From Variovorax paradoxus (lineage in GTDB: Bacteria; Pseudomonadota; Gammaproteobacteria; Burkholderiales; Burkholderiaceae_C): a DNA stretch of 64,000 bases. The stretch spans positions 124,001 through 188,000 of the forward strand of contig NZ_JAGGNU010000024.1 in the NCBI RefSeq assembly GCF_018614915.1. The letters are read 5' to 3'. Position numbers and translations under genes: made by a program. Below the pieces are notes generated by a model, which saw only the letters and a program-made list of their open reading frames with translations, had not been told where the DNA came from and ran no database searches. Of the stretch, positions 44,836-58,163 are shown in pieces (the first letter of the stretch is position 1; every line of letters starts with the position of its first letter).

Positions 44836-46020
44836 TCAGAGTTCTTCGACGCGCCGGGGTGGGTAGCTGTCCCAGGCCTGGCAGCCTGGGCAATGCCAGA
44901 AGTGCTGATGGGCCTCGAAGCCGCAGGCCGCGCAGCGGTAGCGCATCAGCGGCCGCGTGGCCTGGTCGAGCGCGCGCTGCACCTGCGGATGGAACTGCTC
45001 GTGCGTGAAGCGTTCGCCGGCGAGCCAGCGGGACGCTGCAACTAGGGAAGGCTGGTGAGCCAGGTGGGCGACGTAGCCGTCGCGCGGCTCCGGCGGCGCC
45101 GTCGGATGGGACGTGGCGTCCTCGGGCAGTACGGGCGCGCCGCCCAGGGCGATGATCGCCTCGAGCACGTCGATCGAGGGCGACTCGGCATAGCGGCGCT
45201 GCAGTAGGACCAGCGCCTCGCCCGCGCGCTGGGAGGCGACCGCGGCCTGCTGCAGCATCGCCGCGTAGAGCGGCAGCGCCAGCGGTGCCGTCTCGCTGAG
45301 GGCCGCGAGCGTTTCGAAGGCCTTGGCGGAGTCGCCGTTGCGCAACTGCAGCGTGGCCGTGTCGATGGCCGGTCGCGGCGCCTGCGGCGCCAGTGCGACG
45401 GCCTGTTCGAGCAGCTGTGCCGCGGCGCCCAGGTCGCCGGCCGCCACCTGCTCCGCGGACTGCTCACAGAGATGGTGGGCCCGGCGCACGCCGTAGCTGG
45501 CCTGCTCGGTCTCGTCGAGCTTCTGCGCCACTGCGGCGGCCTGCGCCCATTCTCGTGAACGTTCGTAGATGGCGAGCAGCGCCAGCCGGGCCTCGTTCTC
45601 GTAGCGGGTGCCTTCGAGCTTCTGCAGTGCGGCTTCGGCGCGGTCGAGCAGCCCGGCGCGCAGGAAGTCCTGCGCCAGCGCATGCTGCGCGCGGTCGCGG
45701 TCGGCACGGCTCAGATCGCCGCGGCCCAGCAGGTGCTCGTGCACGCGCACTGCGCGCTGGTATTCGCCGCGGCGGCGGAACAGGTTGCCGAGCGCGAAGT
45801 GCAGCTCCTGGGTGTCGGGGTCGTTCTGCACGGCTTCGATGAAGGCGTCGATGGCCTGGTCTTGCTGCTCGTTGAGCAGGAAGTTGAGCCCTCGAAAGTA
45901 GGCCTTGGGCGCCTGCCGGTTCTCGATGCGCAACTGCCGCAGATCGAAGCGCGAGGCCAGCCAGCCGAGCACGAAAGCCAGGGGCAGTCCGAGCAGCAGC
46001 CAGCTGAAGTCAAAGTCCAT
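44836..46020 (-). CDS. lapB: Lipopolysaccharide assembly protein LapB
   Basis: 394 residues. N-terminal membrane anchor (WLLLGLPLAFVLGWLASR), then tetratricopeptide repeats across residues 40-330 (starting FRGLNFLLNEQQDQAIDAF), and a C-terminal rubredoxin-like metal site with two CxxC pairs (RCAACGF, HCPGC). LapB (YciM) controls LpxC turnover and so balances lipopolysaccharide synthesis. It overlaps lapA by 11 bases, the usual pairing. Confidence 0.93.
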   Translation of the reverse strand: MDFDFSWLLLGLPLAFVLGWLASRFDLRQLRIENRQAPKAYFRGLNFLLNEQQDQAIDAFIEAVQNDPDTQELHFALGNLFRRRGEYQRAVRVHEHLLGRGDLSRADRDRAQHALAQDFLRAGLLDRAEAALQKLEGTRYENEARLALLAIYERSREWAQAAAVAQKLDETEQASYGVRRAHHLCEQSAEQVAAGDLGAAAQLLEQAVALAPQAPRPAIDTATLQLRNGDSAKAFETLAALSETAPLALPLYAAMLQQAAVASQRAGEALVLLQRRYAESPSIDVLEAIIALGGAPVLPEDATSHPTAPPEPRDGYVAHLAHQPSLVAASRWLAGERFTHEQFHPQVQRALDQATRPLMRYRCAACGFEAHQHFWHCPGCQAWDSYPPRRVEEL

Positions 46021-46315
46021 GTTGGCGTACGGCGGGAAGGTCGGTGGCGGCCGGTGCAGGGGCTGCGGTGACGGGCGGGACCTGCGCGGCGGGGAGCTGG
46101 GCCGCGGCGCTGCGGTGCTTCCACCAGCCCGGCAGCATGCCGAGCGCGCCGACCACGAGGCCGCCGGCGAAGGCTGCGAGCACCACCAGCACCAGCGGCG
46201 CGCGCCAGTGGGTGCCGAAAAAGAAGTAGACGGTGGCGTCGTGCTGATTGTTCAGCGCGAAGGCGAAGAGGGTAAAAAAAATGGCTGCCTTGAGCAGCCA
46301 CAGGATGTATTTCAT
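46010..46315 (-). CDS. lapA: Lipopolysaccharide assembly protein LapA domain protein
   Basis: 101 residues with two membrane helices. The LapA (DUF1049) signature is FALNNQHDATVYFFFG followed by a second helix with PLVLVVLAAFAGGLVVGAL. The Ala/Pro-rich tail is variable. Partner of LapB at the inner membrane. It sits between ihfB and lapB in the conserved betaproteobacterial order. Confidence 0.92.
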   Translation of the reverse strand: MKYILWLLKAAIFFTLFAFALNNQHDATVYFFFGTHWRAPLVLVVLAAFAGGLVVGALGMLPGWWKHRSAAAQLPAAQVPPVTAAPAPAATDLPAVRQHGL

Positions 46316-46347
46316 GCGCGTCCCCGTTGGCGGGGGAATTCTATGCT

Positions 46348-46662
46348 TCAGCGTTCGCGTTTCTGCGCGTCGAGCTCCGCCGTGCGGGCGTCGACCGCTT
46401 CGCGTAGCGCCTTGCCCGGCTTGAAGTGCGGCACCCGTTTTTCGGGGATCTGCACGCTTTCGCCGGAACGCGGATTGCGGCCGATGCGCGGCGGACGTCG
46501 GTTCACGGTGAAGCTGCCGAAGCCGCGGATCTCGATGCGGTGACCGCGCACCAGTGCATCGCTCATCGCGTCAAGAATGGTCTTGACGGCGTATTCGGCA
46601 TCGCGGTGCGTCAGTTGCGAGAAGCGCGCCGCCAATTCTTCAACAAGGTCAGAACGAGTCAT
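46348..46662 (-). CDS. ihfB: Integration host factor beta subunit
   Basis: 104 residues, slightly longer than the 94 of E. coli. Starts [11 protein letters not shown]. The DNA-bending arm has [22 protein letters not shown] with the intercalating proline, then [14 protein letters not shown]. It forms a heterodimer with IhfA and bends DNA. ATG 46662 was chosen over an upstream ATG at 46695 because homology begins there. No good Shine-Dalgarno precedes it, and an 11-bp hairpin lies just upstream. Confidence 0.94.
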   Translation of the reverse strand: MTRSDLVEELAARFSQLTHRDAEYAVKTILDAMSDALVRGHRIEIRGFGSFTVNRRPPRIGRNPRSGESVQIPEKRVPHFKPGKALREAVDARTAELDAQKRER

Positions 46663-46675
46663 AAACCACAGAAGG

Positions 46676-46700
46676 ACACGGTGAGCAGCGCTCACCGTGT
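46676..46700 (-). promoter_or_regulatory. Strong hairpin between rpsA and ihfB
   Basis: ACACGGTGAGC pairs perfectly with GCTCACCGTGT across a 3-base loop, 11 bp in all. It sits 8 bases after the rpsA stop and 14 before the ihfB start. On the minus strand no T-run follows, so it is not a standard terminator. A transcript-processing site or partial attenuator that separates rpsA and ihfB expression is plausible. Confidence 0.6.
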
Positions 46701-46707
46701 TTTCGTC

Positions 46708-48393
46708 TTACTTCTCGTTGTTGTCGAGTTTCGCGCGGAGCAGGGCGCCCAGGCTGGTCGTGCCCGCGTTTTCGCGTGCCGACTGCTGGCTCAGGTTGGC
46801 CATCGCGCCTTGCTCGTCGACCATGTCCTTCTGCTTGATCGACAACTGGATGTTGCGGGTCTTGCGATCCACGTTGACCACCACGGCAGTGACTTCGTCG
46901 CCTTCCTTGAGCACGTTGCGTGCATCTTCCACGCGGTCGCGGGAGATTTCGCTGGCGCGCAGGTAGCCGATGATGTCGTCACCGAGGTCGATCTCGGCGC
47001 CGCGGGCGTCTACGGTCTTGACCTTGCCGGTCACGATCTGGCCCTTGTCGTTCACCGTGGTGAAGGTGGTGAACGGGTCGCTGTCGAGCTGCTTGATGCC
47101 GAGGCTGATGCGCTCCCGGTCGACGTCCACGGCCAGCACGATCGCTTCGACTTCCTGGCCCTTCTTGTAGTTGCGCACGGCGGTTTCGCCGGTCTCGTTC
47201 CACGAGAGGTCGGACAGGTGAACCAGGCCGTCGATGCCGGCAGCCAGACCCACGAACACGCCGAAGTCGGTGATCGACTTGATCGGGCCCTTGACGCGGT
47301 CGCCGCGCTTGGTGTTCTGCGCGAATTCCTGCCACGGGTTGGCCTTGCACTGCTTCATGCCCAGGCTGATGCGGCGCTTGTCTTCGTCGATCTCGAGGAC
47401 CATGACTTCGACTTCGTCGCCGAGCGAGACGATCTTGTTCGGGGCAATGTTCTTGTTGGTCCAGTCCATCTCCGACACGTGCACCAGGCCTTCGATGCCG
47501 GGTTCGAGTTCGACGAAGGCGCCGTAGTCGGCGATGTTCGTGACCTTGCCGAACAGGCGCGTGCTTTGCGGATAGCGGCGCGAAACGCCCATCCACGGGT
47601 CGTCGCCCATCTGCTTGAGACCCAGCGAAACGCGGTTCTTCTCAGTGTCGAACTTGAGGATCTTGGCGGTGATTTCCTGGCCGGCCTGAACCACTTCGCT
47701 CGGGTGGCGAACGCGGCGCCATGCCATGTCGGTGATGTGCAGCAGGCCGTCGATGCCGCCGAGATCGACGAACGCACCGTATTCGGTGATGTTCTTGACC
47801 ACGCCGCGCACGACTGCGCCTTCCTTCAGGGTTTCCATCAGCTTGGCGCGTTCTTCGCCCATGCTGGCTTCGACCACGGCGCGGCGCGAGAGCACCACGT
47901 TGTTGCGCTTGCGGTCGAGCTTGATGACCTTGAATTCGAGGGTCTTGTTCTCGTACGGGGTGAGGTCCTTGATCGGACGCGTGTCGATCAGCGAGCCCGG
48001 CAGGAACGCGCGGATGCCGTTGACCAGGACGGTGAGGCCGCCCTTGACCTTGCCGCTGGTGGTGCCGGTGACGAAATCGCCGGATTCGAGTGCCTTCTCG
48101 AGGGCGAGCCACGAAGCCAGACGCTTGGCGGTGTCGCGCGAGAGGATGGTGTCGCCGTAGCCGTTTTCAACGCTGCCGATGGCGACGGAAACGAAATCGC
48201 CGGCCTGGACTTCGAGTTCGCCCTTGTCGTTCTTGAACTCTTCGATCGGCACGTAGGCTTCGGACTTGAGGCCTGCGTTGACCACGACGTGGTTGTGTTC
48301 GACACGCACGACTTCGGCGGTGATGACCTCGCCGGTGCGCATTTCGGAACGCTTCAGGGATTCTTCGAACAGGTCGGCAAAAGATTCAGACAT
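46708..48393 (-). CDS. rpsA: 30S ribosomal protein S1
   Basis: 561 residues, the usual length of six-domain S1. Six OB-fold S1 motifs run through the protein, for example [43 protein letters not shown] and [22 protein letters not shown]1 binds mRNA leaders and brings them to the small subunit. RBS GGAAGGAAAA lies before ATG 48393. About 160 bases separate it from the aroA/cmk gene, enough for its own promoter, which I cannot place with confidence. Confidence 0.96.
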   Translation of the reverse strand: MSESFADLFEESLKRSEMRTGEVITAEVVRVEHNHVVVNAGLKSEAYVPIEEFKNDKGELEVQAGDFVSVAIGSVENGYGDTILSRDTAKRLASWLALEKALESGDFVTGTTSGKVKGGLTVLVNGIRAFLPGSLIDTRPIKDLTPYENKTLEFKVIKLDRKRNNVVLSRRAVVEASMGEERAKLMETLKEGAVVRGVVKNITEYGAFVDLGGIDGLLHITDMAWRRVRHPSEVVQAGQEITAKILKFDTEKNRVSLGLKQMGDDPWMGVSRRYPQSTRLFGKVTNIADYGAFVELEPGIEGLVHVSEMDWTNKNIAPNKIVSLGDEVEVMVLEIDEDKRRISLGMKQCKANPWQEFAQNTKRGDRVKGPIKSITDFGVFVGLAAGIDGLVHLSDLSWNETGETAVRNYKKGQEVEAIVLAVDVDRERISLGIKQLDSDPFTTFTTVNDKGQIVTGKVKTVDARGAEIDLGDDIIGYLRASEISRDRVEDARNVLKEGDEVTAVVVNVDRKTRNIQLSIKQKDMVDEQGAMANLSQQSARENAGTTSLGALLRAKLDNNEK

Positions 48394-48552
48394 TGAGTTT
48401 TCCTTCCGTCACGCAGGGTTTTCAGTCGCACCATTGCGGCTGAGTTGGATCTGGAGACGGCGGTTGTTTGGGCTTGGGGCCCGGTTGAAGTTGAACAACC
48501 AGCAAGCCGGTGCGCTGTCGCGCGGCGGGGACCTGCTGGACCGAAACGCCTT

Positions 48553-50784
48553 TCAAGAAAACTCGAAAGGCTGTACTTCCTGCCACCAGTCCAGCACCCA
48601 TTCGACCGATTGCTCGACCGAGAGAAGGGAGTTGTCCAGGAGGCGGGCATCAGGCGCCGGCTTCAGTGGCGCGACGCTGCGGGACGAATCCCGCAGGTCG
48701 CGCGCTTCCAGGTCGGCGCGAAGACCGTCGATTGTAGTGGAAATACCCTTTGAAATCAATTGCTTATGACGCCGCTCGGCACGCTGGGCGGCGTTTGCGG
48801 TCAGGTAGACCTTCAGCGGCGCGTCCGGGAAAACGACAGTCCCCATGTCGCGGCCGTCGGCCACCAAGCCGGGGAGGCGGCGGAAGCTCTGCTGCAGCGT
48901 CATGAGCGCATCGCGCACGGCCGGAAGCGCCGACACGCGGGAAGCATCCATGCCCGCGGCCTCGGCGCGGATGGCGTCGCTCACGTCTTCGCCGGCGAGC
49001 AGGATCTTGCCTTCGCTGAAGCGAAGCGGCAGCGTGCGGGCGAGCGCGGCGATCTGCGCCTCATGGGCGGCATCCGGCTCCAGGCCGCTGCGGCGCATCG
49101 CCAGGCCGGTCACGCGGTAGAGCGAGCCCGAATCGAGATAGTGGTAGCCGAGCCGGCGCGCCAGCTCGAGCGCCAGCGTGCCCTTGCCGGAAGCGGTGGG
49201 GCCGTCGACGCAGATCACCGGCACCTCGGCGGCCTCGGCCACCGAGAACAGGGTTTCGAAATAGTCGGGAAAGGTCTTGGCGACGCAGTGCGGCTCGAGG
49301 ATGCGCAGCGGCACGCGCGCCGGATTGAAGGCCGCAAGCGAGAAGCACATCGCCACGCGGTGGTCGTCGTAGGTGCGAATGCTGGCCGCGCGCCAGCCCG
49401 CTGCGGCCAGCGGGTGCACGCGGATGAAGTCGATGCCGTCTTCCACTGTGGCGCCCAGCTTGCGCAGCTCGGTGGCCATGGCGTCGATGCGGTCGGTTTC
49501 CTTCACGCGCCAGCTCGCGATGTTGCGCAGGGTGCAGGGGCCGTCGGCATAGAGCGCCATTGCCGCGAGCGTCATCGCTGCGTCGGGGATGTGGTTGGCG
49601 TCGAGATCGATGGCCTTGAGCGGCCAGGCGCCGCGCGAGACCTCGAGCCAGTTGGCTCCGCTGTCGACGCGCGCGCCCATTTGCCGAGCGGCTTCGACGA
49701 AGCGGATGTCGCCCTGGATCGAGTCGGCGCCGACGCCCTCGATACGAATGCCGGTATCGCTCGCGATTGCGCCGAGCGCGATGAAATAGCTGGCCGACGA
49801 GGCGTCCGCCTCGACGTGGATGTCGCCGGGCGAGCGGTAGCGGCTGCCCGCGGGAATGGTAAAGCGCTGCCAGCCCTCCCGCCGGACCTCGATGCCGAAG
49901 CGCGCCAGCAGGTTGAGCGTGATCTCGATGTAGGGCTTGGAAATCAGCTCGCCCACCACCTCGATCACGATGTCGCGCCCCGCCGGGGGGGCAGCGCCCT
50001 CGGGGGGCAGCGAACCACGCGAAGCGGGGAGCGTGGGGGCCGGCGTCCCCGCCGCCGGGCCGCCCCCAGGCGGGGCAGCGCCCTCGGGGGGCAGCGAACC
50101 ACGCGAAGCGGGGAGCGTGGGGGCCGGCGTCCCCGCCGCCGGGCCGCCCCCAGGCGGGGCAGCCCCCTCGGGGGGCAGCGAACCACGCGAAGCGGGGAGC
50201 GTGGGGGCCGGTGTCCCCGCCGCCAGCGGCAGGGCGAGCAGCAGCGCGGTCAGGAACTGGCTGGAGACGTCGCCGCGCACGCGGATCGGCGCCTCGAGCT
50301 GCAGCGCCTCGAGGGCCACCGGATGGACGTGCAGCGGGGGGTAGCCGGGATTGCCGGTGTAGTCGATGCGGCAACCGAGCTGGACCAGCGCGTCGACCAG
50401 GTCGCCGATCGGCCGTTCGTGCATGCGCGGCACGCCGCGCAGTTCGAAGTCGCCGCCGAGCAGGGCGAGCGCCGCGGTCAGCGGCCGCATCGCGGTGCCG
50501 GCATTGCCGAGGAAGAGCGATGCGCCCGGCGTTTGCAGCTTGCCGTCAAGGCCGTCGATGCGCAGCGCGGTGCCGGCGCGCTCGATGCGACAGCCGAGCG
50601 CGGCGAGCGCATCGAGCATCACCCGGGTGTCGTCCGAATCAAGCAGGTCGTGCACGGTGGTCGTGCCGCCGGCGAGCGCCGCCAGCAGCAGCACGCGGTT
50701 GGAGATGCTCTTGGAGCCGGGCAGCCGAACCGTGCCGCTGGCCGCGGCGAGCGGCGGGATGTCCAGGAAAGGCGTGGAAAACAT
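48553..50784 (-). CDS. aroA: Fused EPSP synthase-cytidylate kinase with an internal repeat insertion
   Basis: 743 residues. EPSP synthase (about residues 1-513) shows [23 protein letters not shown] (class I), [11 protein letters not shown] and DDHRVAM. It makes EPSP from shikimate-3-phosphate and PEP. Cytidylate kinase (about 514-743) follows with P-loop GPTASGKGT and [13 protein letters not shown]. The AroA-Cmk fusion is typical of this group. About 78 residues (188-266) between LLLALPLA and [14 protein letters not shown] are a 28-residue Pro-rich tandem repeat absent from other EPSP synthases. Without it the length is normal. The frame stays open, so the gene is probably functional. Confidence 0.93.
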   Translation of the reverse strand: MFSTPFLDIPPLAAASGTVRLPGSKSISNRVLLLAALAGGTTTVHDLLDSDDTRVMLDALAALGCRIERAGTALRIDGLDGKLQTPGASLFLGNAGTAMRPLTAALALLGGDFELRGVPRMHERPIGDLVDALVQLGCRIDYTGNPGYPPLHVHPVALEALQLEAPIRVRGDVSSQFLTALLLALPLAAGTPAPTLPASRGSLPPEGAAPPGGGPAAGTPAPTLPASRGSLPPEGAAPPGGGPAAGTPAPTLPASRGSLPPEGAAPPAGRDIVIEVVGELISKPYIEITLNLLARFGIEVRREGWQRFTIPAGSRYRSPGDIHVEADASSASYFIALGAIASDTGIRIEGVGADSIQGDIRFVEAARQMGARVDSGANWLEVSRGAWPLKAIDLDANHIPDAAMTLAAMALYADGPCTLRNIASWRVKETDRIDAMATELRKLGATVEDGIDFIRVHPLAAAGWRAASIRTYDDHRVAMCFSLAAFNPARVPLRILEPHCVAKTFPDYFETLFSVAEAAEVPVICVDGPTASGKGTLALELARRLGYHYLDSGSLYRVTGLAMRRSGLEPDAAHEAQIAALARTLPLRFSEGKILLAGEDVSDAIRAEAAGMDASRVSALPAVRDALMTLQQSFRRLPGLVADGRDMGTVVFPDAPLKVYLTANAAQRAERRHKQLISKGISTTIDGLRADLEARDLRDSSRSVAPLKPAPDARLLDNSLLSVEQSVEWVLDWWQEVQPFEFS
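49988..50224. repeat. 84-bp tandem repeat, about 2.8 copies, in frame inside aroA
   Basis: The landmark gcagcg/gcagcc recurs at 49991, 50075 and 50159, an exact 84-base period with near-identical units. Each unit contains short GC-rich dyads (such as CCCCCGAGGG opposite CCCTCGGGGG) and looks like the dispersed intergenic GC-rich repeats of Comamonadaceae. In aroA it encodes [18 protein letters not shown] and a Gly/Pro/Ala linker, 28 residues per unit. Confidence 0.9.
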
Positions 50785-50786
50785 GC

Positions 50787-51665
50787 TCAGTCGGGCGAGG
50801 CGGCCGCGCCCGGCCGCCATTGGCTGCGAACGCGGCTTGCTGCCTCGATCGCGTTCTCCAGGGCCTGCGCATCGTTGCCGCTCATCAAGGTCTCGAGCTG
50901 CGACAGTGCGGCGCGAAAAGCCTGCGAATGCTGCAGCACCTGATCGCGATTGGCCAGCAGCACGTCGCGCCACATGGCCGGATCGCCGGCCGCGATGCGC
51001 GTGAAGTCGCGAAAACCGGGGCCGGCCAGCTCGAGGAAGCGTTGGCCCTCGGGCTGTGCGGTGAGGGCGTTGACGAAGGCGAACGCGAGCAGGTGCGGCA
51101 GATGGCTGACGGCCGCGAAGGCGCTGTCGTGCCCCTCCGGCGTCATCGTGACGACCTTGGCGCCAACCCCCGTCCAGACCTGCGTGGCGCGCTGCACGTT
51201 GGAGCGTCGCGTGGCCTTGATCGGCGTGAGCACGACCTGGCGCCCGGTGTACAGGCCGGCGTCGGCATGCTCGACGCCGGCGACTTCCTTGCCGGCGATC
51301 GGATGCGCGGGGACGAAGGCGCCGAGCTGATCCTGCAGGCCGCGCCGTGCGGCCTCGATCACATCGCCCTTGGTCGAGCCCACGTCCATCACCAGCATCT
51401 GTTCCGTGATGCCGTGGCGGATCGCCTTGAAGGTGGCTTCCGATGCGCCCACCGGCACGGCGATCAGCACCAGGTCGGCACCCGATACCGCCAGCAGGGC
51501 GGAGGGCGCCGCCACGTCGATCACGCCGAGCTGGCGCGCGCGTTCCGTGGTTGACGGCGACTTGCTGTAGCCGACCACGCGCTTGACCAGCCGCGCGCGT
51601 TTGAGCGCCAGCGCAAAGGAGCCGCCCATCAGGCCGCAGCCGATCAAGCCGAGCTGTTCGAACAT
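50787..51665 (-). CDS. tyrA: Prephenate dehydrogenase
   Basis: 292 residues. NAD site [17 protein letters not shown] at the N-terminus, catalytic His in [12 protein letters not shown] (about residue 121), and [12 protein letters not shown] in the dimer domain. It converts prephenate to 4-hydroxyphenylpyruvate on the tyrosine branch. It could use arogenate as well. Its stop lies 2 bases before the aroA start. Confidence 0.94.
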   Translation of the reverse strand: MFEQLGLIGCGLMGGSFALALKRARLVKRVVGYSKSPSTTERARQLGVIDVAAPSALLAVSGADLVLIAVPVGASEATFKAIRHGITEQMLVMDVGSTKGDVIEAARRGLQDQLGAFVPAHPIAGKEVAGVEHADAGLYTGRQVVLTPIKATRRSNVQRATQVWTGVGAKVVTMTPEGHDSAFAAVSHLPHLLAFAFVNALTAQPEGQRFLELAGPGFRDFTRIAAGDPAMWRDVLLANRDQVLQHSQAFRAALSQLETLMSGNDAQALENAIEAASRVRSQWRPGAAASPD

Positions 51666-51673
51666 GGGCGGCC

Positions 51674-52792
51674 TCAGGCGGTGACGGGGTAGGCGCCGAT
51701 GACTTTGTAGAACGCGCAAAGCTTGCGCAGTTCGGCGAGGGCGGCGGCGACGTTGGGCTGCGACGGATGGCCGTCGAGATCGATGTAGAAGTAGTACTCC
51801 CACTGGCCGGTGCGCGCCGGTCGCGACTCGAAGCGCGTCATCGAGACATTGTTGGTCTTGAGCGGCACCAGCAGGTCGTGCACTGCGCCGGGCCGGTTGG
51901 GCACGGAGACCACCAGGCTGGTGCAGTCCTTGCCCGAGGCCGGCGGCATGGCCAGGGTCTGCGGCAGGCAGATGACGGCGAAGCGCGTGCGGTTGTACGA
52001 GTCGTCCTGGATCGCGTGCGCGACGATGTGTAGCCCGAAGCGGGTGGCAGCGCGCTCGCTTGCCAGGCCGGCCCAGGCCGGATTGCCGGCCGCCAGCCGC
52101 GCGCCTTCGGCGTTGCTCGAAACGGCGCGCCGCTCGGCGTTGGGCAGGTGCTTGGAAAGCCAGGTCTGGCATTGCGCGAGTGCCTGGGGATGCGCGAGTA
52201 CCGCCTCGATGCCTTCGAGCTCGTTGCTCGTGCGCAGCAGGTGATGGCGCACCAGCAGGCTGACTTCGCCGACCACGTGCGTGGGTGAGTGCAGGAACAG
52301 GTCGAGCGAACGCGTGACCACGCCTTCGGTGGAGTTCTCGACGCCGACCACGCCATATTGCGCGCTGCCGGCGGCGGTGGCATGGAAGACCTCGTCGAAG
52401 CTGGCGCAGTAGATCAGGTCGGCCGCGCCGCCGAAGTATTCGATCGCAGCCTGTTCGCAGAAGGTGCCTTCGGGACCGAGCACGGCGACGCGCTGCGGCG
52501 ATTCGAGGGCCAGGCAGGCCGACATGATCTCGCGCCAGATCGCCGCCACGTGCAGCGCCTTGAGCGGTCCGCCGTTGCTCTGCTGCATCTTCTCGATCAC
52601 CTGCGCCACGCGATCGGGCCGGAAGTAGGGCGTGCCCTCGCGCTTCTTGACTTCGCCGACCAGCTCGGCGACGTGCGCGCGGCGGTTCAGCAGGTCGAGC
52701 AGTTGCTGGTCGAGCGAATCGATCTGCACGCGCAGATCGGCGAGGCTGGCGGAATTGTCTGAGGCGGGGGGCTGTGGGGTGGGTGCGGTCAT
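51674..52792 (-). CDS. pheA: Bifunctional chorismate mutase/prephenate dehydratase (P-protein)
   Basis: 372 residues. AroQ chorismate mutase at the N-terminus ([20 protein letters not shown]), prephenate dehydratase from [15 protein letters not shown] (about residue 103) with the [13 protein letters not shown] motif, and a C-terminal ACT domain ([23 protein letters not shown]) that senses phenylalanine. It makes phenylpyruvate from chorismate. It is 8 bases upstream of tyrA. Confidence 0.95.
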   Translation of the reverse strand: MTAPTPQPPASDNSASLADLRVQIDSLDQQLLDLLNRRAHVAELVGEVKKREGTPYFRPDRVAQVIEKMQQSNGGPLKALHVAAIWREIMSACLALESPQRVAVLGPEGTFCEQAAIEYFGGAADLIYCASFDEVFHATAAGSAQYGVVGVENSTEGVVTRSLDLFLHSPTHVVGEVSLLVRHHLLRTSNELEGIEAVLAHPQALAQCQTWLSKHLPNAERRAVSSNAEGARLAAGNPAWAGLASERAATRFGLHIVAHAIQDDSYNRTRFAVICLPQTLAMPPASGKDCTSLVVSVPNRPGAVHDLLVPLKTNNVSMTRFESRPARTGQWEYYFYIDLDGHPSQPNVAAALAELRKLCAFYKVIGAYPVTA

Positions 52793-52811
52793 CGGTCAGG
52801 TGCGCATGCGT

Positions 52812-53933
52812 CTAGGCATGCGACCGTTCGAATTCTCGCATGTAGCTCACGAGCGCCTGCACGCCGCCCAGCGGCATTGCGTTGTAGATGCTGGCCCGCA
52901 TGCCGCCGACCGACTTGTGTCCCTTCAGCTGCAACAGGCCCGCTTCGCGCGCGCCGGCCAGGAAGGCCTCGTTGCGGCTTTCGTCCTTGAGGAAGAAGGG
53001 CACGTTCATGCGCGAGCGGGAATTGGCAGCGACCTTGTTCTCGTAGAAGGCGGAAGCGTCGATGAAGTCATACAGGAGCCGCGCCTTCGCGATGTTGCGC
53101 TGCTCCATCGCCTCGAGGCCGCTGAGCGGACCCTCGGTCTGTTGCAGCAGCCACTGGAAGGTCAGCCCGGCGACGTAGATGCCCCAAGTCGGCGGCGTGT
53201 TGTACATCGACTTGTTGTCCGCCACCGTCTTGTAGTTGAAGGCGCTGGGGCAGATGGCGAGCGCGCGGTCGAGCAGGTCTTCGCGCACGACAACGATCGT
53301 GAGGCCTGCGGGGCCGAGGTTCTTCTGGGCGCCGCCGAAGGCCAGGCCCACGCGGCGCCAATCGACCGGCCGCGAAGCGACATGGGAAGAAAAATCGATG
53401 ACCAGCGGTGCGTCGCTGCCGAGCGCGGCGAGATCCGGCAGGTCCTGGAACTCGATGCCGTGGATCGTCTCGTTGGAGCAGATGTGCACGTACGACGCAT
53501 CGCGTGCGAGCTGCCAGCTTGCGGGATCGGGCAGGCGCGTGTGCTGACTGTCGGCGTTGGACGCAGCGACGTTCGTCTTGCAGTAGCGCTGCGCTTCCTT
53601 GTGCGACTTGGCGCTCCAGCTTCCCGTGATCACGAAGTCGACGCTGCCGCCGCGCGACAGGTTCATCGGGACGATCGCGTTCTCGCCGAGGCCGCCGCCC
53701 TGCATGAAGAGGATGTGGAAGTGCGCAGGCACCGCCAGCAGCGTGCGGAAATCGGCTTCGGCCTGCGTGCAGATCGCGCCGAACTCCTTGCCGCGATGGC
53801 TCATCTCCATCACGCTCATGCCGCTGCCGTGCCAGTCCAGCATCTCGGCGGCGGCGCGTTGCAGCACCGCCTCCGGCATCGCGGCCGGGCCGGCGGAGAA
53901 GTTGTACGGTCGCGGACCTGCTTGCTGCATCAC
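52812..53933 (-). CDS. serC: Phosphoserine aminotransferase
   Basis: 373 residues. N-terminal [16 protein letters not shown], the substrate loop [15 protein letters not shown], and the PLP-lysine segment [14 protein letters not shown] (about residue 200). It transfers an amino group to 3-phosphohydroxypyruvate for serine and, in the parallel route, to the pyridoxine precursor. ATG 53933 overlaps the DUF2059 gene stop by 4 bases. Confidence 0.95.
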   Translation of the reverse strand: MMQQAGPRPYNFSAGPAAMPEAVLQRAAAEMLDWHGSGMSVMEMSHRGKEFGAICTQAEADFRTLLAVPAHFHILFMQGGGLGENAIVPMNLSRGGSVDFVITGSWSAKSHKEAQRYCKTNVAASNADSQHTRLPDPASWQLARDASYVHICSNETIHGIEFQDLPDLAALGSDAPLVIDFSSHVASRPVDWRRVGLAFGGAQKNLGPAGLTIVVVREDLLDRALAICPSAFNYKTVADNKSMYNTPPTWGIYVAGLTFQWLLQQTEGPLSGLEAMEQRNIAKARLLYDFIDASAFYENKVAANSRSRMNVPFFLKDESRNEAFLAGAREAGLLQLKGHKSVGGMRASIYNAMPLGGVQALVSYMREFERSHA

Positions 53934-54507
53934 TTCTTGGCAGGCGCCTTGGGCGCTGGCTTGGCCGGCCCTGCTGCGCCGTTGCCGGTGGGAGCGCCGA
54001 GTGCCTTGGCGACGTTGGCGTCGAGCGTGCGCATCTTCGGCTCGATGCTGGTGCGGGTCTCGGCAACCAGCTTTTCCGTCAGTGCGGTCTGCATCTTCGG
54101 ATTGAGCTCCTGGTACTTCTTGCTCAGGGGCGAGTTGATCCAGGCCAGCAACTGGCGAAGTTCTTCGTCGCTGAAGTTGTCACGCAAGAGCGGACCCAGC
54201 GCGTCGGGTGCGAGTGCGACTGCCTTGTCGCGCACGATGGGATAAGCCTCGTCGAAGTACTTCTTGAGCTCGGCATCGGCCGCCTTGGCGGCGGCCTCGC
54301 GCTTCTCGGCGGGCACTTGCGTCTGGAGATATTGCGAACCCGCCTGTGCGATGGGGGCGCTGGATTGTTCGACCAGCCCGCGCGCCAGGGCCTCGATGCC
54401 CGGGCGCTGCAGATCGATGAACTGCTTGACCATGGCGGCCTTGTCCTGGGCCATGGCGATCGAGCTGCCGGCGAGCGCGACCGTCAAGAGCGCGAGTTTG
54501 AGTTTTT

Positions 54508-54511
<4 letters not shown>
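53930..54511 (-). CDS. DUF2059 family secreted protein
   Basis: 193 residues. Signal peptide [23 protein letters not shown], then a helical DUF2059 domain with [21 protein letters not shown], and a Lys/Pro/Ala-rich tail. Role unknown. It is always found in this position between gyrA and serC in related bacteria. Both ends overlap its neighbours by 4 bases. Confidence 0.9.
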
Positions 54512-57156
<2,645 letters not shown>

Positions 57157-57380
57157 GGGCAGCGGGCTGACAGCAAGGAGCCGAAATTTTACGCCGTGAA
57201 GGGTGTCGCACCGCCGCAACACAAGGCCGGTATTCCGCCTCCGTCCTACGTTTCGGGGGCGCCTCTCGGGGGGTTTGCCAAAGACCCTATGGCACAATCG
57301 CCTCAACGTTTTGGGTGGTGGTCACTTAAAACGTCCTTGATTCGCAGCGCGGCTGCGGCTTTTTCCCCAAGAGGAGAACC

Positions 57381-58037
57381 ATGAAGAAACTGAATAAAGT
57401 GGCGATGATGTTTGCAGTCGCTGCGCTCGCCACTGCCGCCGGCGCGCAGACCCGTGTCACTGCTGCAGACGGTGGTCCCGTGATCGACAACTGGCAAAAC
57501 GGCACTAGCGAACTCGTCTGGAAAAACGGTACCAACGAACTGTGCTGGCGCGATGCCAATTGGACGCCCGCAACGGCTGCCGCTGGTTGCGACGGTGCCC
57601 TTGTTCCCGCTGCACCTCCCGTCGCCGTGACCCCGGCTGCTCCGGCACCCGCAGCACCTGCTGCTCCGGCTGTCGCCGCTTCGAAGGTCACCTTCGCCGC
57701 TGACGCATTCTTCGACTTCGACAAGTCGGTCCTCAAGCCTGAAGGCCGCGCCAAGCTGGACGACCTGGTTTCGAAGATCCGCGACGTGAACCTCGAAGTG
57801 ATCATCGCCGTCGGCCACACCGACTCGATCGGCACCGATGCCTACAACCAGCGCCTGTCGGTCCGCCGCGCTGAAGCCGTCAAGGCCTACCTGGTCTCGA
57901 AGGGCATCGAACGCAATCGCGTCTACACCGAAGGCAAGGGCGAGAAGCAACCCGTCGCCGACAACAAGACCAAGGAAGGTCGCGCCAAGAACCGCCGCGT
58001 GGAAATCGAAGTGGTCGGTACCCGCGCCAACCGTTGA
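57381..58037 (+). CDS. OmpA-family outer-membrane/peptidoglycan-binding protein
   Basis: 218 residues. Signal peptide ends at AGA (about residue 22). A short variable domain with two WxxGTxEL-like repeats and a Pro/Ala hinge comes next, followed by the OmpA C-terminal domain: FAADAFFDFDKSVLKPEG, the VGHTDSIGTDAYNQRLSVRRA motif (Asp and Arg bind diaminopimelate), and NRRVEIEV. It tethers the outer membrane to peptidoglycan. An excellent AGAGGAGAA ribosome site and a close terminator suggest high expression from a monocistronic message. Confidence 0.93.
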   Translation: MKKLNKVAMMFAVAALATAAGAQTRVTAADGGPVIDNWQNGTSELVWKNGTNELCWRDANWTPATAAAGCDGALVPAAPPVAVTPAAPAPAAPAAPAVAASKVTFAADAFFDFDKSVLKPEGRAKLDDLVSKIRDVNLEVIIAVGHTDSIGTDAYNQRLSVRRAEAVKAYLVSKGIERNRVYTEGKGEKQPVADNKTKEGRAKNRRVEIEVVGTRANR

Positions 58038-58052
58038 TTCGCAAGAATCTCT

Positions 58053-58083
58053 AAAAAAACCCCGCCTCGGCGGGGTTTTTTTA
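58053..58083 (+). terminator. Intrinsic terminator of the OmpA-family gene
   Basis: CCCCGCC and GGCGGGG pair around a TC loop (58060-58075), preceded by seven A and followed by seven or more T. The symmetry of A and T runs means it could also act on the minus strand. It starts 16 bases after the stop codon. Confidence 0.95.
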
Positions 58084-58163
58084 TGGGCGATCGCATTGCG
58101 ATTTTGCGGCGCTGGATTCCCTATGACGGGTTCCGGCAATTCGCATCGTTTCATAATCCGCAT

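Noticed and set aside
46426..48396. Open frame of about 650 codons on the plus strand opposite rpsA and ihfB
   Set aside because: It is a shadow of rpsA, whose six S1 domains are unambiguous.
49988..50224. CRISPR-like array in aroA
   Set aside because: Units are contiguous 84-base tandem copies with no unique spacers and no cas genes. It is an in-frame coding repeat.
57330..57375. Attenuator in the leader of the OmpA-family gene (GC stem followed by CTTTTT)
   Set aside because: The stem is only about six pairs and the T-run short, right before a very strong ribosome site. Premature termination there seems unlikely.
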